From Bradyrhizobium sp. Ghvi (GTDB taxonomy: Bacteria > Pseudomonadota > Alphaproteobacteria > Rhizobiales > Xanthobacteraceae): a stretch of 64,000 bases of DNA. The notes beneath the pieces were generated by a model that ran no database searches, was not told the origin of the DNA, and saw only the letters and a list, made by a program, of their open reading frames with translations. How positions within the stretch are numbered: the first letter of the stretch is position 1; the number at the start of each line of letters is the position of its first letter. Shown in pieces: positions 52,501-60,004 of this stretch. The stretch lies in assembly GCF_900115265.1 (NCBI RefSeq), contig NZ_FOVU01000013.1, forward strand, positions 1 to 64,000, written 5' to 3'. The position numbers and the translations under genes are program-made.

Positions 52501-53015
52501 CCGCTTGCGCAGGCCGGACCGATTGTCGGACCGAAGAATTCGCAGTCGTCGAGATCCGTCTGCGGTCCCGGCACGAAATCGATCACCGGAATGTCGAGCG
52601 TCCTGGCGATATCGCGGCTCGGCGAGTTCGTGTCGGCCCGCGTCACCAGCGCCGTCAGCTTCAGCTCGCTGAAATAGCGTTGCAGCTCGTCCACCGTCAG
52701 ATCGGGATTGACGGGGATGCAGGCACATGCCGAGGCAACCGCGATCAGAGCCAACGCACTATCGGCGCCGCGCGGCAGCGCAACAGCAATCCGATCGGAG
52801 GGTGCGATGCCGAGCCCGCGCAGCGTCTCGACGAGATGTTCGATCCTGGCGCCGAGCGCGCCATAGGTCAGAGGCGGCCGACCGGGGGCAAGCAGGGCCG
52901 GCGCTGCCGGAATCGTTCGCGCATGGAAGGCGAGAAGCCCGCCAATGGTATCGGCTCCGGCACCCGTGCCGGCCGATCCGCCTCTCGCCCCGGGTGCTAT
53001 TGCCGACAATGCCAT
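46590..53015 (-). CDS. Two-module nonribosomal peptide synthetase, A-T-C-A-T-C
   Basis: A 2141-residue synthetase. A1 about 25-515 (TSGT 185-188, FRTGD 401-405, K511) looks like an acyl-CoA-synthetase/oxalyl-CoA-ligase type activating domain. T1 535-600 (S566). C1 about 620-1055 (HHLVTDG 755-761). A2 about 1080-1580 (YTSGSSG 1232-1238, YRTGD 1467-1471); at the position of GrsA Asp235 it has Val1278 (FVISVWQ), so it may not take an ordinary alpha-amino acid. T2 1600-1670 (GGHSLLAG, S1634). Terminal C2 about 1690-2130 (HHAIADG 1835-1841). No thioesterase or reductase ends the protein, so release probably occurs by transfer to a free amine or alcohol. Start ATG 53015. A divergent cyclase-type regulator starts at 53150. 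Product unknown. Confidence 0.88.
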   Translation of the reverse strand: MALSAIAPGARGGSAGTGAGADTIGGLLAFHARTIPAAPALLAPGRPPLTYGALGARIEHLVETLRGLGIAPSDRIAVALPRGADSALALIAVASACACIPVNPDLTVDELQRYFSELKLTALVTRADTNSPSRDIARTLDIPVIDFVPGPQTDLDDCEFFGPTIGPACASGTARAEDDAFILLTSGTAARPKMVPLTHRNVCLSAQNAGRVLSLASHDRLLNVLPLFHAHGLISGLLTALAAGSSVIVTSGFDAPSFFGWMRDLQPTWYTAVPTIHRALLTAAEASPERVRSSSLRVIRSASSSLAPAILTGLEATFGVPVLETYGMTEAASQIAANPFELRKVGSVGRAAGPEIAIMDETGRTLARGERGEIVLRGPNMSRGYYNDEAATRAAFRNGWFRTGDLGYLDADGYLFIVGRIKDIINRGGQKVSPLEVEEVLLAHPAVLEAGVFAVPHAKLGENVAALVVLRPNFEASSDQLRQFARKRLAAYKVPSLIRSVAALPKGASGKVKRNALAELISVAHDDDTQLPRNALETQLAEIWAALLELPQVGVDQDVFALGADSLAVTQMRSRLRERFNVDFSFEDIFDCATVGALAARIEATTHRDGVLPAWRQMASDEDAPLSFQQQRMYVLSRLDPTRYNYNVVEVAVFKGKVDHAALEAGLAVICARHEALRSVFVESEGEPVQRVLQALPRLEHIKLKPCPARRRAAVIRREALKLAQYAFDLAREPPLKVTLISLGKSSHALVVNIHHLVTDGWSQRLFWEALAAAYSAARKQATAELPRPSFQYRDFARWQQSWAQTPAAKEQLDYWRAQLDGVTTLPLRTDRPRPEIWSGLGARHYFEFPRTLSAGIRTLSQDQGVTPFMTLLALFQCLLFRHTGHEDVATGSLIANRNQVESERLIGLFANPLILRNDFGGDPTFGEMLRRVRQVTLDAYRNQDLPIEEVLRALQIARRTDGNPLFRIMFILQNASIEAARFPGLSTRRLEVDPRVARFDITLELVEAEGRFTGFFEYATDLFDAATIGCMADQFKTLLKAAIANPEQRISRLPLLTEVERRRLPAKGKRANFATRGNLCERFERQAKKTPNAIAVSDGHLGLSYRELARRSQAIARWLAREGVGAETVVALLADRGPDLLAAMIAVQRAGAAFLNLDPEQPPARLATILGSSCATVLLVGRRQSAMVDALLEPLVERIRVAELEDAIALEPGKLARAAQRTSASLAYLVYTSGSSGAPKGVMIEQRGLSNHLASLIYELGLTSKDVIAQTAPQSFVISVWQFLAGPMTGGRVHVCSNSVVQDPMLLAREIEREGITVLEIVPSLLRLVLERLDEAPMLRAFTRLRLLISTGEPLPVELCRAWFAHCPKVPLINAYGASECSDDVSLHRLTKAPDTATTNVPVGAPLPNTQLYVLDPNLEPQPIGVVGELCIGGAGVGRGYINDPAQNRERFIPDPFARTKGSRLYRTGDLARRRADGTIECLGRADLQVKVRGYRIELKEIEAALADHTSVRAGIVEPRRDANGDVRLVAHVVARAGSQISASELRDFLKSRLPAHAIPSAFLFLDQVPLNAHGKLDRSALLAPVQQEATSSEAAVPARRFTERVLSDIWIDLLKVESLGVTDNFFDLGGHSLLAGQAMARVARALGVSLPIKTIFEAPTIEELARRVDKAVAAKPQGPAAGIPRLTDSRPPTLSIAQDQMMRIEQNLPDLPLFNLPFAFHLDGPVDPRLLAQAIDDIVRRHDSLRTAFGWNGEEPVGHIAAPATLGPVMTVETIGDGRPHNNKRRKALEARKIALLIAQDTYTPIDTARAPLLRARLLQLHDREHILLLTLHHAIADGWSIGVLFEELSSRYAALEGRQSAPLPKVPLAFSDIARWQRWWCGTEAARRQAADWTENLRGAAPLFEGEARPGASTGHHPLCLEHDLVARLTSYARQHNATLFMCLLTGLKALLMVRTGHTDISIATAMANRAQPDTERIVGPFENTVIVRSRITPDLSFTQGLARVREAVLEAHARQELPFNILADHLEQEGIDPASLLQVYFTLQNPLRQPLDLPNVAVRSIGNVAREGQPVLPVDQTWLSLMLKERPSGITGSCNYKRELLDGGVVGMWMEDLVALLTAALAQPHAPLHRLLDRRAA

Positions 53016-53149
53016 TCCCTTTTGACCTGATTGGGCTATTCTTTCCTGGAGTTAGGGAACGCGTCCAGTCTGAGGTGAAGTTTGGGCCCCCAAATCTGTG
53101 GTTGAGGGCGCTTAAGCCCTTCGACGGAGGGAATTCGGGCGGAATCACC

Positions 53150-56100
53150 ATGCTGGAGAAAGAGCCGCAGACGGAAGCCGGGTTGAGGCGTTGGCTCGAA
53201 GGCGCCGGTCTTGGCCACTACACCGATCTGTTCGCGCAGCACCGCCTCGATCTTGATGTCATGGCGGACCTGACCGAGGCAGACCTCGCCGAGCTCGGAC
53301 TGCCGCTCGGCGATCGCAAGCGGCTGCAACGCGCGATGGCCGCGCTGTTCCGGGCCGAGACGGCGGAGGCTCCGGTTGCACCCGCGCAGCCGCCGGCCCG
53401 TACCGAGGTCGGCGCCGAGCGGCGTCAGCTCACCACCATGTTCTGCGACATGGTGGATTCCACCGCGCTCTCGGCCCAGTTCGATCCGGAAGACGTGCGC
53501 GACATGATCGCGAGCTTTCGCGAGACCTGTGTGCGCGTGGTCAAGCATTACGAAGGCTTTGCCGCCCGCTTCGTCGGTGACGGCATTCTGGTCTATTTCG
53601 GCTACCCGACCGCACATGAGGACGACGCCGAGCGCTCGGTGCGGGCCGGGCTCGAGATCGTGCGGGTGCTGTCGACGGCGCGTGCGATCGAGCCGCGCGG
53701 CGCGCTCAGTCACGCGCCCGCCGTCCGCATCGGAATCGCGACCGGACTCGTGGTGGTCGGCGACCTCGTTGGCCAGGGCACCGAGGAGCGCGACTCCGCC
53801 GTCGGCGAGACCGTCAATCTGGCGGCGCGACTGCAGGCGCTGGCGCCGCCCAATGGCGTTGTGATCTCCGCCTCGACGCAATCGCTGCTGAAGGGGAAGT
53901 TCGATTATCGCAATCTCGGCACCCACGCCCTGAAAGGTATCGCGGAAAAGACCCAGGCCTGGCATGTCGTGCGCGCGACCCGGGTGGAGACCCGCTTTGC
54001 GGCGGCCATGGGCACGCGGCTGACCCCGCTCGTCAATCGCGAGGAGGAAATCGCGCTGCTGATGGGGCGCTGGCAGCAGGTCAAGGAGGGCGACGGCCAG
54101 GTCGTCGTCAAGTTCGGCGAGCCCGGCATCGGCAAGTCCCGCATCATCCAGGAGATCTTCGAGCGGATCGCGGGCGACCGGCACGGCCAGGTCTCGTTCC
54201 AGTGCTCGCCCTATTACACCTCCACCGCGTTCTATCCGTTCGTCGAGCAGCTCAAATTCTCGCTCGGCCTCGATCGCGAGGATGCGTCTGCGCTGTCGTT
54301 GGCGAGCCTGGAGACGGCGATCACCGCCGCGCACGGCGACATCGAGCAGGTGGCGCCCTTGTTCGCCGCGCTGCTGTCGATCCCGACCGGGGAGCGTTAT
54401 CCGCCACTTGACCTGTCGCCGCAGCAGCAGAAGGACGCGACCGTCGTCGCCTTGGTCAACCATTTCCTCGGCCTCGCGCGCGAGATGCCGCTGGTGATGG
54501 TCTTTGAGGATCTGCATTGGATCGATCCGACCTCCCGCGAGGTGGTCGACCTCCTGGTCGACAGGGTGCAGAATCGGCCGATCCTCGCCATCCTCACTGC
54601 GCGCTCCGAATTCCAGCCGAGTTGGAACGCGCATTCGCATATCACCACGCTGGTGCTGAACCGGCTCAGTCGCCCCTTGCGCACGACGCTGGTCGAACGT
54701 GTCGCGGGGCGTGAGCTTCCCAAGGAAGTCGTCGAGGAGATCATCGTCAAGACCGACGGCGTGCCGCTGTTCCTGGAGGAGCTGACCAAGACGGTCCTCG
54801 AATCCAACCTCCTGACCGAGCGACACGGACGCTATGTGCTGTCGGGCCCATGGCGGCAGCTCGCGATCCCGGCAACGCTGACGGATTCGCTGATGGCGCG
54901 TCTCGACCGGATGGGGCCGTTCAAGCGGATCGCGCAGATCGGCGCCACCATCGGCCGCGAATTCTCCTACGAGACGCTGCACGCGGTCGCCAACACGCCG
55001 GCAGAGCAGATCGAGGCGGCGCTGACGCACCTGGAAGAGGCCGGGCTGATCATGCGCCGCGGTCACCCGCCCGATGCACTCTACTCCTTCAAGCACGTCA
55101 TGATCCAGAACGCCGCGCATGCGAGCCTGCTGCACAGCGAGCGGCGCAAGCTGCACGCGAGCATCGCCCAGGTGCTTGTCGAGATGTACCCGGAGAAGAC
55201 CGAGCGTGAGCCGGAGCTGCTCGCCCATCACCTCACCGAGTCTGGCCAGAGCGAGGGTGCGGCCAGCTTCTGGCTCAAGGCCGGCAAGCAGGCGGCGAGG
55301 AGCGGCGCCAACCTGGAGGCGATCGGACATCTGCGCCGGGGCTTGAGCGTGGTGCAGGCAAATGCACGCATGCAGGGTGCCGACGAGATGGAGCTCGAGT
55401 TGCGCATCGCGCTCGGCAATGCGTTGATCGCGGCCAAGGGCTATGCCGTGCAGGAGGTCGAGGAGAACTATATCCGTGCGCTCGAGCTCGGCCAGCAGCT
55501 CGACGACGACGAAAAAGCCTTTGCCGCCACGCGCGGGCTCTGGGTCTGTCACTTCATCCGCGCCGATCTCACCCGTGCGCACGATCTCTGCGTCGAGCTG
55601 TTGAAGTTCGCCAAGCGCGAGCGGCTGAACGAGCGGGCGGAGCCGGCGCAGCAGACCGGCTATCTCATCGAGGCGCACCGCTCGATTGCGATGACCATGC
55701 TTTATCGCGGGCGCTTCGCCGCCGCGCAGCATCATCTACATCGCTGCATCGATCTTTACAGTCCCGACCTGCACTCCGATTTGATGGAGCGTCACGGCAC
55801 CGATCCCGGCGTTGTCTCGCTGTCTTATCTCGGCTATCTCCTCTGGTTCCTGGGCCAACCCGACGCGGCGCGCCAGCACAGCGAGCAGGCGATCCAGCTC
55901 GCGGAGAAGATCCGACATCCTTTCTCGCTCGCCTTCGCGTTGGTGTTCGGCGCCTATCTCTGCCAGCATCTGCGCGATATCGAGGGCACGCGCGATCATG
56001 CCAACCGCGCCATGATCATCGCCACCGAGCATAATTTCCTGCACTGGAAGCAGCAGGCCGCGATCCTGCGCGGCTGGGCGCTGGCGCAGCTCGGCGAAGC

Positions 56101-56614
56101 CGAAGAAGGCATTACTCAGATGCGCTCCGGCCTCGACGAATACGAAGCGATGGATTCCTGGCTTGCCGGCTGCTGGTTCCGCTGCCTGCTCGCGGAGGCC
56201 TATGCCAAGGTCGGCATGCGCGATGCCGCCCTGCGCGCGCTGGACGGTGCACTTGCGATCGCAAGACGGACCGGAGATCACTCCTATCTCGCCGAAGTCT
56301 ATCGCCTGCAAGGTGAGGTCACCTTGGCGGACGCCAATCCGGTCTCGGTGCAGGAGGCGGAAGATCTATTTGGCCTGTCGCTGGAAACGGCGCGCAAGCA
56401 GGGCGCATTGTCGTGGGAGCTCAGGACCGCCGTCAGCCTGGCGCGGCTGTCGCTTGAGGCCGGCAAGCGCGAACATGCGAGTCTTTTGCTCCTGCCGGTC
56501 GTCGGCAAGTTCAACGAGGGGTTTTTGACGCCTGACCTGAAGCTGGCCATGCAGCTCGTGCATGAGCTCGGCGGCGACGCGCCCGTTCGTTCGCAGGCAA
56601 ATCCCATGCAATGA
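53150..56614 (+). CDS. SAM domain-adenylate/guanylate cyclase-ATPase-TPR signalling protein
   Basis: A 1154-residue multidomain protein. SAM-like helical domain about 10-65 (LRRWLEGAGLGHYTDLF). Class III cyclase about 90-265 with metal-binding D100 in FCDMVDST and D144 in VGDGILVYF, and transition-state Asn and Arg in GETVNLAARLQ. Then a large ATPase domain with P-loop GEPGIGKS (about 323-330) and Walker B LVMVFEDLHW, and a C-terminal TPR-like helical region to the end. ATG 53150 is chosen because everything before it is Arg-rich shadow sequence of the NRPS gene. It is divergent from the NRPS (134 bp) and overlaps the methyltransferase gene by 4 bp. It may link a signal to cyclic nucleotide production; activity is unproven. 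Confidence 0.87.
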   Translation: MLEKEPQTEAGLRRWLEGAGLGHYTDLFAQHRLDLDVMADLTEADLAELGLPLGDRKRLQRAMAALFRAETAEAPVAPAQPPARTEVGAERRQLTTMFCDMVDSTALSAQFDPEDVRDMIASFRETCVRVVKHYEGFAARFVGDGILVYFGYPTAHEDDAERSVRAGLEIVRVLSTARAIEPRGALSHAPAVRIGIATGLVVVGDLVGQGTEERDSAVGETVNLAARLQALAPPNGVVISASTQSLLKGKFDYRNLGTHALKGIAEKTQAWHVVRATRVETRFAAAMGTRLTPLVNREEEIALLMGRWQQVKEGDGQVVVKFGEPGIGKSRIIQEIFERIAGDRHGQVSFQCSPYYTSTAFYPFVEQLKFSLGLDREDASALSLASLETAITAAHGDIEQVAPLFAALLSIPTGERYPPLDLSPQQQKDATVVALVNHFLGLAREMPLVMVFEDLHWIDPTSREVVDLLVDRVQNRPILAILTARSEFQPSWNAHSHITTLVLNRLSRPLRTTLVERVAGRELPKEVVEEIIVKTDGVPLFLEELTKTVLESNLLTERHGRYVLSGPWRQLAIPATLTDSLMARLDRMGPFKRIAQIGATIGREFSYETLHAVANTPAEQIEAALTHLEEAGLIMRRGHPPDALYSFKHVMIQNAAHASLLHSERRKLHASIAQVLVEMYPEKTEREPELLAHHLTESGQSEGAASFWLKAGKQAARSGANLEAIGHLRRGLSVVQANARMQGADEMELELRIALGNALIAAKGYAVQEVEENYIRALELGQQLDDDEKAFAATRGLWVCHFIRADLTRAHDLCVELLKFAKRERLNERAEPAQQTGYLIEAHRSIAMTMLYRGRFAAAQHHLHRCIDLYSPDLHSDLMERHGTDPGVVSLSYLGYLLWFLGQPDAARQHSEQAIQLAEKIRHPFSLAFALVFGAYLCQHLRDIEGTRDHANRAMIIATEHNFLHWKQQAAILRGWALAQLGEAEEGITQMRSGLDEYEAMDSWLAGCWFRCLLAEAYAKVGMRDAALRALDGALAIARRTGDHSYLAEVYRLQGEVTLADANPVSVQEAEDLFGLSLETARKQGALSWELRTAVSLARLSLEAGKREHASLLLLPVVGKFNEGFLTPDLKLAMQLVHELGGDAPVRSQANPMQ

Positions 56615-57405
56615 GTGATCTGTCCGCCGCGCGTGTCCGCTACGCCGAGCTGATTGCGAGACGGGAGCGGATCAGCTCGCCACGCCTGCTTGCAGCCCTT
56701 GCGGCCGTGCCGCGCGAAGATTTTCTCGCGAAGGGGCCGTGGCGGATCAAGAGCGAGACGGCACGTAGCTATCGGCTGACGCCCAATGCCGATCCTGTCC
56801 ATCTCTACGCCAATGTGCTGGTCGCCATCGATGCGCGCCGCAAGCTCGATACCGGGCTGCCGAGTCTGTGGGCCCATTTCATCGATCTGCTCGGTGTCAG
56901 GGAGAAGGATCGCGTGATCCAGATCGGTTGCGGGCTCGGCTATTTTTCGGCGATCCTGTCGGAGATCGTGGGCTCGAAGGGCAGGGTGCACGCCATCGAA
57001 TGCGATGAGCGGATCGCCTCGCGCGCCGCGGCCTGTCTTCGCGCTTATCACAATGTCGAGGTCATCCATGGCGACGGCTGCCGGGATATCGGCAATGCGG
57101 CCGACATCATCATTGTGCATGCCGGCTTCTCACATCCGCATCCGCTCTGGCTTGATGCGCTGCGCCCGCGCGGTCGCCTGCTGGTGCCGCTGACGCAGCG
57201 GGACCGCGAGGGAGCCGCCCTCAAGATCACGCGCAAGGGCAAGGGATTCGAGGCCGAGGCGGTGCAGCAGCTCCGGATCTTTCCAGGTCATGGCCGCGGC
57301 GTGACGGCGCTCGACGATCACGTCGCCGATTGGTGGCAGCGGGCAGCGTCGCTGGCTCCGCTGCGTTTTCGCGGTATCGCGCAGGGACTGCCGTCGGATG
57401 GCTGA
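56611..57405 (+). CDS. PCMT-like SAM-dependent methyltransferase
   Basis: A 264-residue protein with a Rossmann SAM-binding core (VIQIGCGLGYFSAIL at about 110-124, then HAIECDERIASRAA). The best match is protein-L-isoaspartate O-methyltransferase, but it lacks the usual SxPxM/Thr region; the nearby LTPNADPVHLYANVLVAID is atypical. It could modify a protein or a natural product. The ATG overlaps the stop of the cyclase gene (ATGA), so the two are coupled, and the NRPS lies across the divergent promoter. A specific role in either pathway is speculation. Confidence 0.72.
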   Translation: MSDLSAARVRYAELIARRERISSPRLLAALAAVPREDFLAKGPWRIKSETARSYRLTPNADPVHLYANVLVAIDARRKLDTGLPSLWAHFIDLLGVREKDRVIQIGCGLGYFSAILSEIVGSKGRVHAIECDERIASRAAACLRAYHNVEVIHGDGCRDIGNAADIIIVHAGFSHPHPLWLDALRPRGRLLVPLTQRDREGAALKITRKGKGFEAEAVQQLRIFPGHGRGVTALDDHVADWWQRAASLAPLRFRGIAQGLPSDG

Positions 57406-57700
57406 TAATTCGATGTCATCAGACTCGCCGGCGTTGCGGCCGCGGCCATGGCGGGGGCGATCTGCGTCGCCCGGTCGCAGGTCAGCGGCACACGAATTTC
57501 CCCTTGCGTTCTATTCCTTGTCGCGGAATGTTGCGGGCGAGCTGCGCAGCCGCATCACATTTCATGGCGGTCGCCTCCGTGCCGCGTGCTGTTGCGCTTG
57601 AAAAGCACTGTTCGTTCTGCTCATTAGGTTTTCGAAATTGCGCTGCATCATGCGCAAAAGTCCGTCGACTAAAGTCGATAGCCAGCGAGGAAACGAAAGA
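57406..57700. other. Leader region of the ABC operon, no gene seen
   Basis: No supported coding frame. A dyad TTGCGC-N8-GCGCAA (57638-57657) and a smaller one (TCGAC-TAAA-GTCGA, about 57665-57678) lie upstream of the binding-protein gene and may be regulatory. Neither matches a motif I can name. Confidence 0.35.
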
Positions 57701-58933
57701 ATGCGCAAGCTCACTTTGGCCATTGCCGTGATCGCCCCGATGCTCGGTCATGCAGCGTCGGCCGAGGATACCGTCAAGATCGGCTATATCGATCCGCTCT
57801 CCGGTGGCGGTGCCAGTGTCGGCGAGGGCGGCCTCAAGACGTTCCAGTATCTGGCTGACGAGCTCAACGCCAAGGGCGGCATCCTCGGCCACAAGATCGA
57901 GATCCTGCCGCTGGACAACAAGACCAATCCGCAGGAAAGCCTGGTGCAGGCCCAGAAGGCGATCGACGCCGGGGCCCACTACATCACGCAAGGAAACGGC
58001 TCCTCCGTCGCTGCGGCGCTGGAGGACTTCGTCACCAAGCACAACACGCGCAATCCCGGCAAGGAAGTTCTGTACTTCAACTACGCCGCCGTCGATCCGA
58101 GCCTGACCAACGAGAAGTGCAGCTTCTGGCATTTCCGCTGGGATGCCAGCTCCGACATCAAGATGGAGGCGCTCACCAACTATATGAAGGACGTCCCGTC
58201 GATCAAAAAGGTCTATCTGATCAACCAGGACTATTCGTTCGGTCAGTCCGTGCGCTCCGACGCACGCAAGATGCTGGGCGCGAAGCGGCCTGACGTCCAG
58301 ATCGTCGGCGACGAGCTGCACCCCCTGCTCAAGGTGACGGACTTCTCGCCCTACATCGCCAAGATCAAGGCGTCGGGGGCCGACAGCGTCGTCACCGGCA
58401 ATTGGGGCCAGGACTTCGCGCTGCTGCTCAAGGCTGCGGCCGATGCCGGACTGAAGGTCAACTGGTACACTTACTATGCCGGTGGCGCCGGCGGCCCGAC
58501 TGCGATCAAGCAGACCGGTCTCGATCACCAGGTCTTCCAGATCACCGAAGGCTTCCCCAACTCCGGCAACCAGGCCGCGATGGATTTCGAGAAGGCCTTC
58601 CGCGCCAAGGTGAACTTGTCGCTGTGGTATCCGCGTGCCGTCAACGAGATGCGCATGTTCAAGGCTGCGGCCGAGAAGGCCAACTCGATCGACCCCGTGA
58701 AGGTCGCGGCGGCGCTCGAGGACATGAAGTTCGACGTTCTCGACGGTGGTCAGGGCTTCATGCGCAAGGACGACCACCAGTTCTTCCAGCCGATCTACGT
58801 CTCCTCCTTCGGCAAGCTCGCCGCCAACGAGCCGTTTGACGAGGAGGGCACCGGTTGGGGCTGGCATCCGGTTTCCAAGGTCGATACGCCGCAGGCCATG
58901 GTCTCCACAACCTGCAAGATGGTGCGGCCGTAA
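57701..58933 (+). CDS. Branched-chain amino-acid type ABC transporter, binding protein
   Basis: A 410-residue periplasmic receptor of the LivK/peripl_BP_6 family. Signal peptide about 1-22 (cleaved near ASAED). KIGYIDPLSGGGASVGEGG starts the ligand fold; NGSSVAAALEDF and LINQDYSFGQSVR are typical strands. The start at ATG 57701 has GCGAGG upstream. It heads a full LivKHMGF-type operon; the actual substrate could be a branched-chain amino acid, an amide or another small organic acid. Two hairpins separate it from livH. Confidence 0.9.
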   Translation: MRKLTLAIAVIAPMLGHAASAEDTVKIGYIDPLSGGGASVGEGGLKTFQYLADELNAKGGILGHKIEILPLDNKTNPQESLVQAQKAIDAGAHYITQGNGSSVAAALEDFVTKHNTRNPGKEVLYFNYAAVDPSLTNEKCSFWHFRWDASSDIKMEALTNYMKDVPSIKKVYLINQDYSFGQSVRSDARKMLGAKRPDVQIVGDELHPLLKVTDFSPYIAKIKASGADSVVTGNWGQDFALLLKAAADAGLKVNWYTYYAGGAGGPTAIKQTGLDHQVFQITEGFPNSGNQAAMDFEKAFRAKVNLSLWYPRAVNEMRMFKAAAEKANSIDPVKVAAALEDMKFDVLDGGQGFMRKDDHQFFQPIYVSSFGKLAANEPFDEEGTGWGWHPVSKVDTPQAMVSTTCKMVRP

Positions 58934-58950
58934 TCGCGGAGCACGTCGGT

Positions 58951-58978
58951 CTCCCGCGGCCACGAACGGTCGCGGGAG
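58951..58978 (+). repeat. Stem-loop between the binding-protein gene and livH (1)
   Basis: CTCCCGCG (58951-58958) pairs with CGCGGGAG (58971-58978). It begins 17 bp after the stop codon and ends without a T-tract, typical of an element that stabilises the upstream mRNA or partially stops transcription. Confidence 0.55.
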
Positions 58979-59019
58979 GGTGGCGGCCTGAACGTATTTG
59001 ATCGCCTGGACGATGTTCG

Positions 59020-59039
59020 CCGGGGCCATGTGGCCCCGG
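59020..59039 (+). repeat. Stem-loop before livH (2)
   Basis: CCGGGGCC (59020-59027) and GGCCCCGG (59032-59039) pair perfectly over ATGT. It ends 17 bp before the livH start and could hide its ribosome site or lower permease expression relative to the binding protein. Confidence 0.55.
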
Positions 59040-59056
59040 ATATTCATGAGTGAGCC

Positions 59057-60004
59057 GTGCTTGAACTCGTTGTCATTTCGACCCTGAACGGCGTGCTGTT
59101 CGGCATGCTGCTCTTCCTGCTGTCGAGCGGGCTCACCGTCATCTTCAGCATGATGGGCGTGCTCAATTTCGCCCATGCCAGCTTCTACATGCTCGGCGCA
59201 TTCTTTGGCTTCCAGCTCACCAAATGGATCGGCTTTTGGCCGGCGCTGGTGCTGGCGCCGCTTCTGGTCGGCGCGATCGGCATGGCCGTGGAGCGCTACG
59301 GGCTGCGCAACACGCACAAGCACGGTCATGTCGCCGAGCTGCTGCTGACGTTTGGTCTGGCGTTCGCGATCGAAGAGATCGTCTCGATGATCTGGGGCAA
59401 GAGCCCGCTCGACTACCGCGTGCCGGCATTGCTGGATTTCCCGGCCTTCACGATCTTCTCGACCAACTATCCCGCCTACAAGATCTTCATGCTCGCCGTC
59501 TCGGTCATCATTTTCGTGGCGCTTCTGATCGTGCTCAAGCGCACCCGCGTCGGCCTGATCGTGCAGGCGGCGCTGACGCATCCGCACATGGTCGGGCATC
59601 TCGGTCATAATGTCGGACGCGTCTTCATGGCCGTGTTCGGGGTCGGCAGCGCGCTGGCCGGCCTTGCCGGCGTCATTGCAGGTCCTGCGCTGGTGACGCA
59701 GTCCGACATGGCCGCCTCGCTCGGACCCATCCTGTTCGTGGTCATCGTGTTCGGCGGCCTCGGCTCCTTGCCGGGAGCCTTCATCGCCTCGCTCGTCATT
59801 GGCTTGGTGCAGACCTTCGCCGTGGCGCTGGATGGCTCGCTGGCGAGCGCCCTCGGGCCGCTCGATCCGTCGGCGGGGCCGTCGGTTCTCACCGACATCT
59901 GGAACGTCACGATCGCGCAGGTCGCGCCGATCGTTCCATATGTTCTGCTCGTGATCATTCTGATCGTACGCCCCATGGGCCTGATGGGGACGCGCGAATC
60001 ATGA
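59057..60004 (+). CDS. livH: ABC transporter permease LivH-type
   Basis: A 315-residue permease with eight or so membrane helices. LLFLLSSGLTVIFSMMGVLNFAH at the N-terminus is characteristic of LivH. The EAA-like segment AALTHPHMVGHLGHNVGRVF contacts the ATPases. The start is GTG 59057. It pairs with LivM in a heterodimeric channel; livM overlaps its stop by 4 bp (ATGA). Confidence 0.92.
   Translation: MLELVVISTLNGVLFGMLLFLLSSGLTVIFSMMGVLNFAHASFYMLGAFFGFQLTKWIGFWPALVLAPLLVGAIGMAVERYGLRNTHKHGHVAELLLTFGLAFAIEEIVSMIWGKSPLDYRVPALLDFPAFTIFSTNYPAYKIFMLAVSVIIFVALLIVLKRTRVGLIVQAALTHPHMVGHLGHNVGRVFMAVFGVGSALAGLAGVIAGPALVTQSDMAASLGPILFVVIVFGGLGSLPGAFIASLVIGLVQTFAVALDGSLASALGPLDPSAGPSVLTDIWNVTIAQVAPIVPYVLLVIILIVRPMGLMGTRES

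Noticed and set aside
53036..55735. 899-codon open frame on the minus strand opposite the cyclase gene
   Set aside because: Low-complexity His/Arg/Asp/Leu sequence without motifs; the plus-strand frame has clear cyclase and ATPase signatures.
57482..59608. 708-codon minus-strand frame opposite the liv genes
   Set aside because: No motifs and shadow-type composition; the liv frames are unmistakable.
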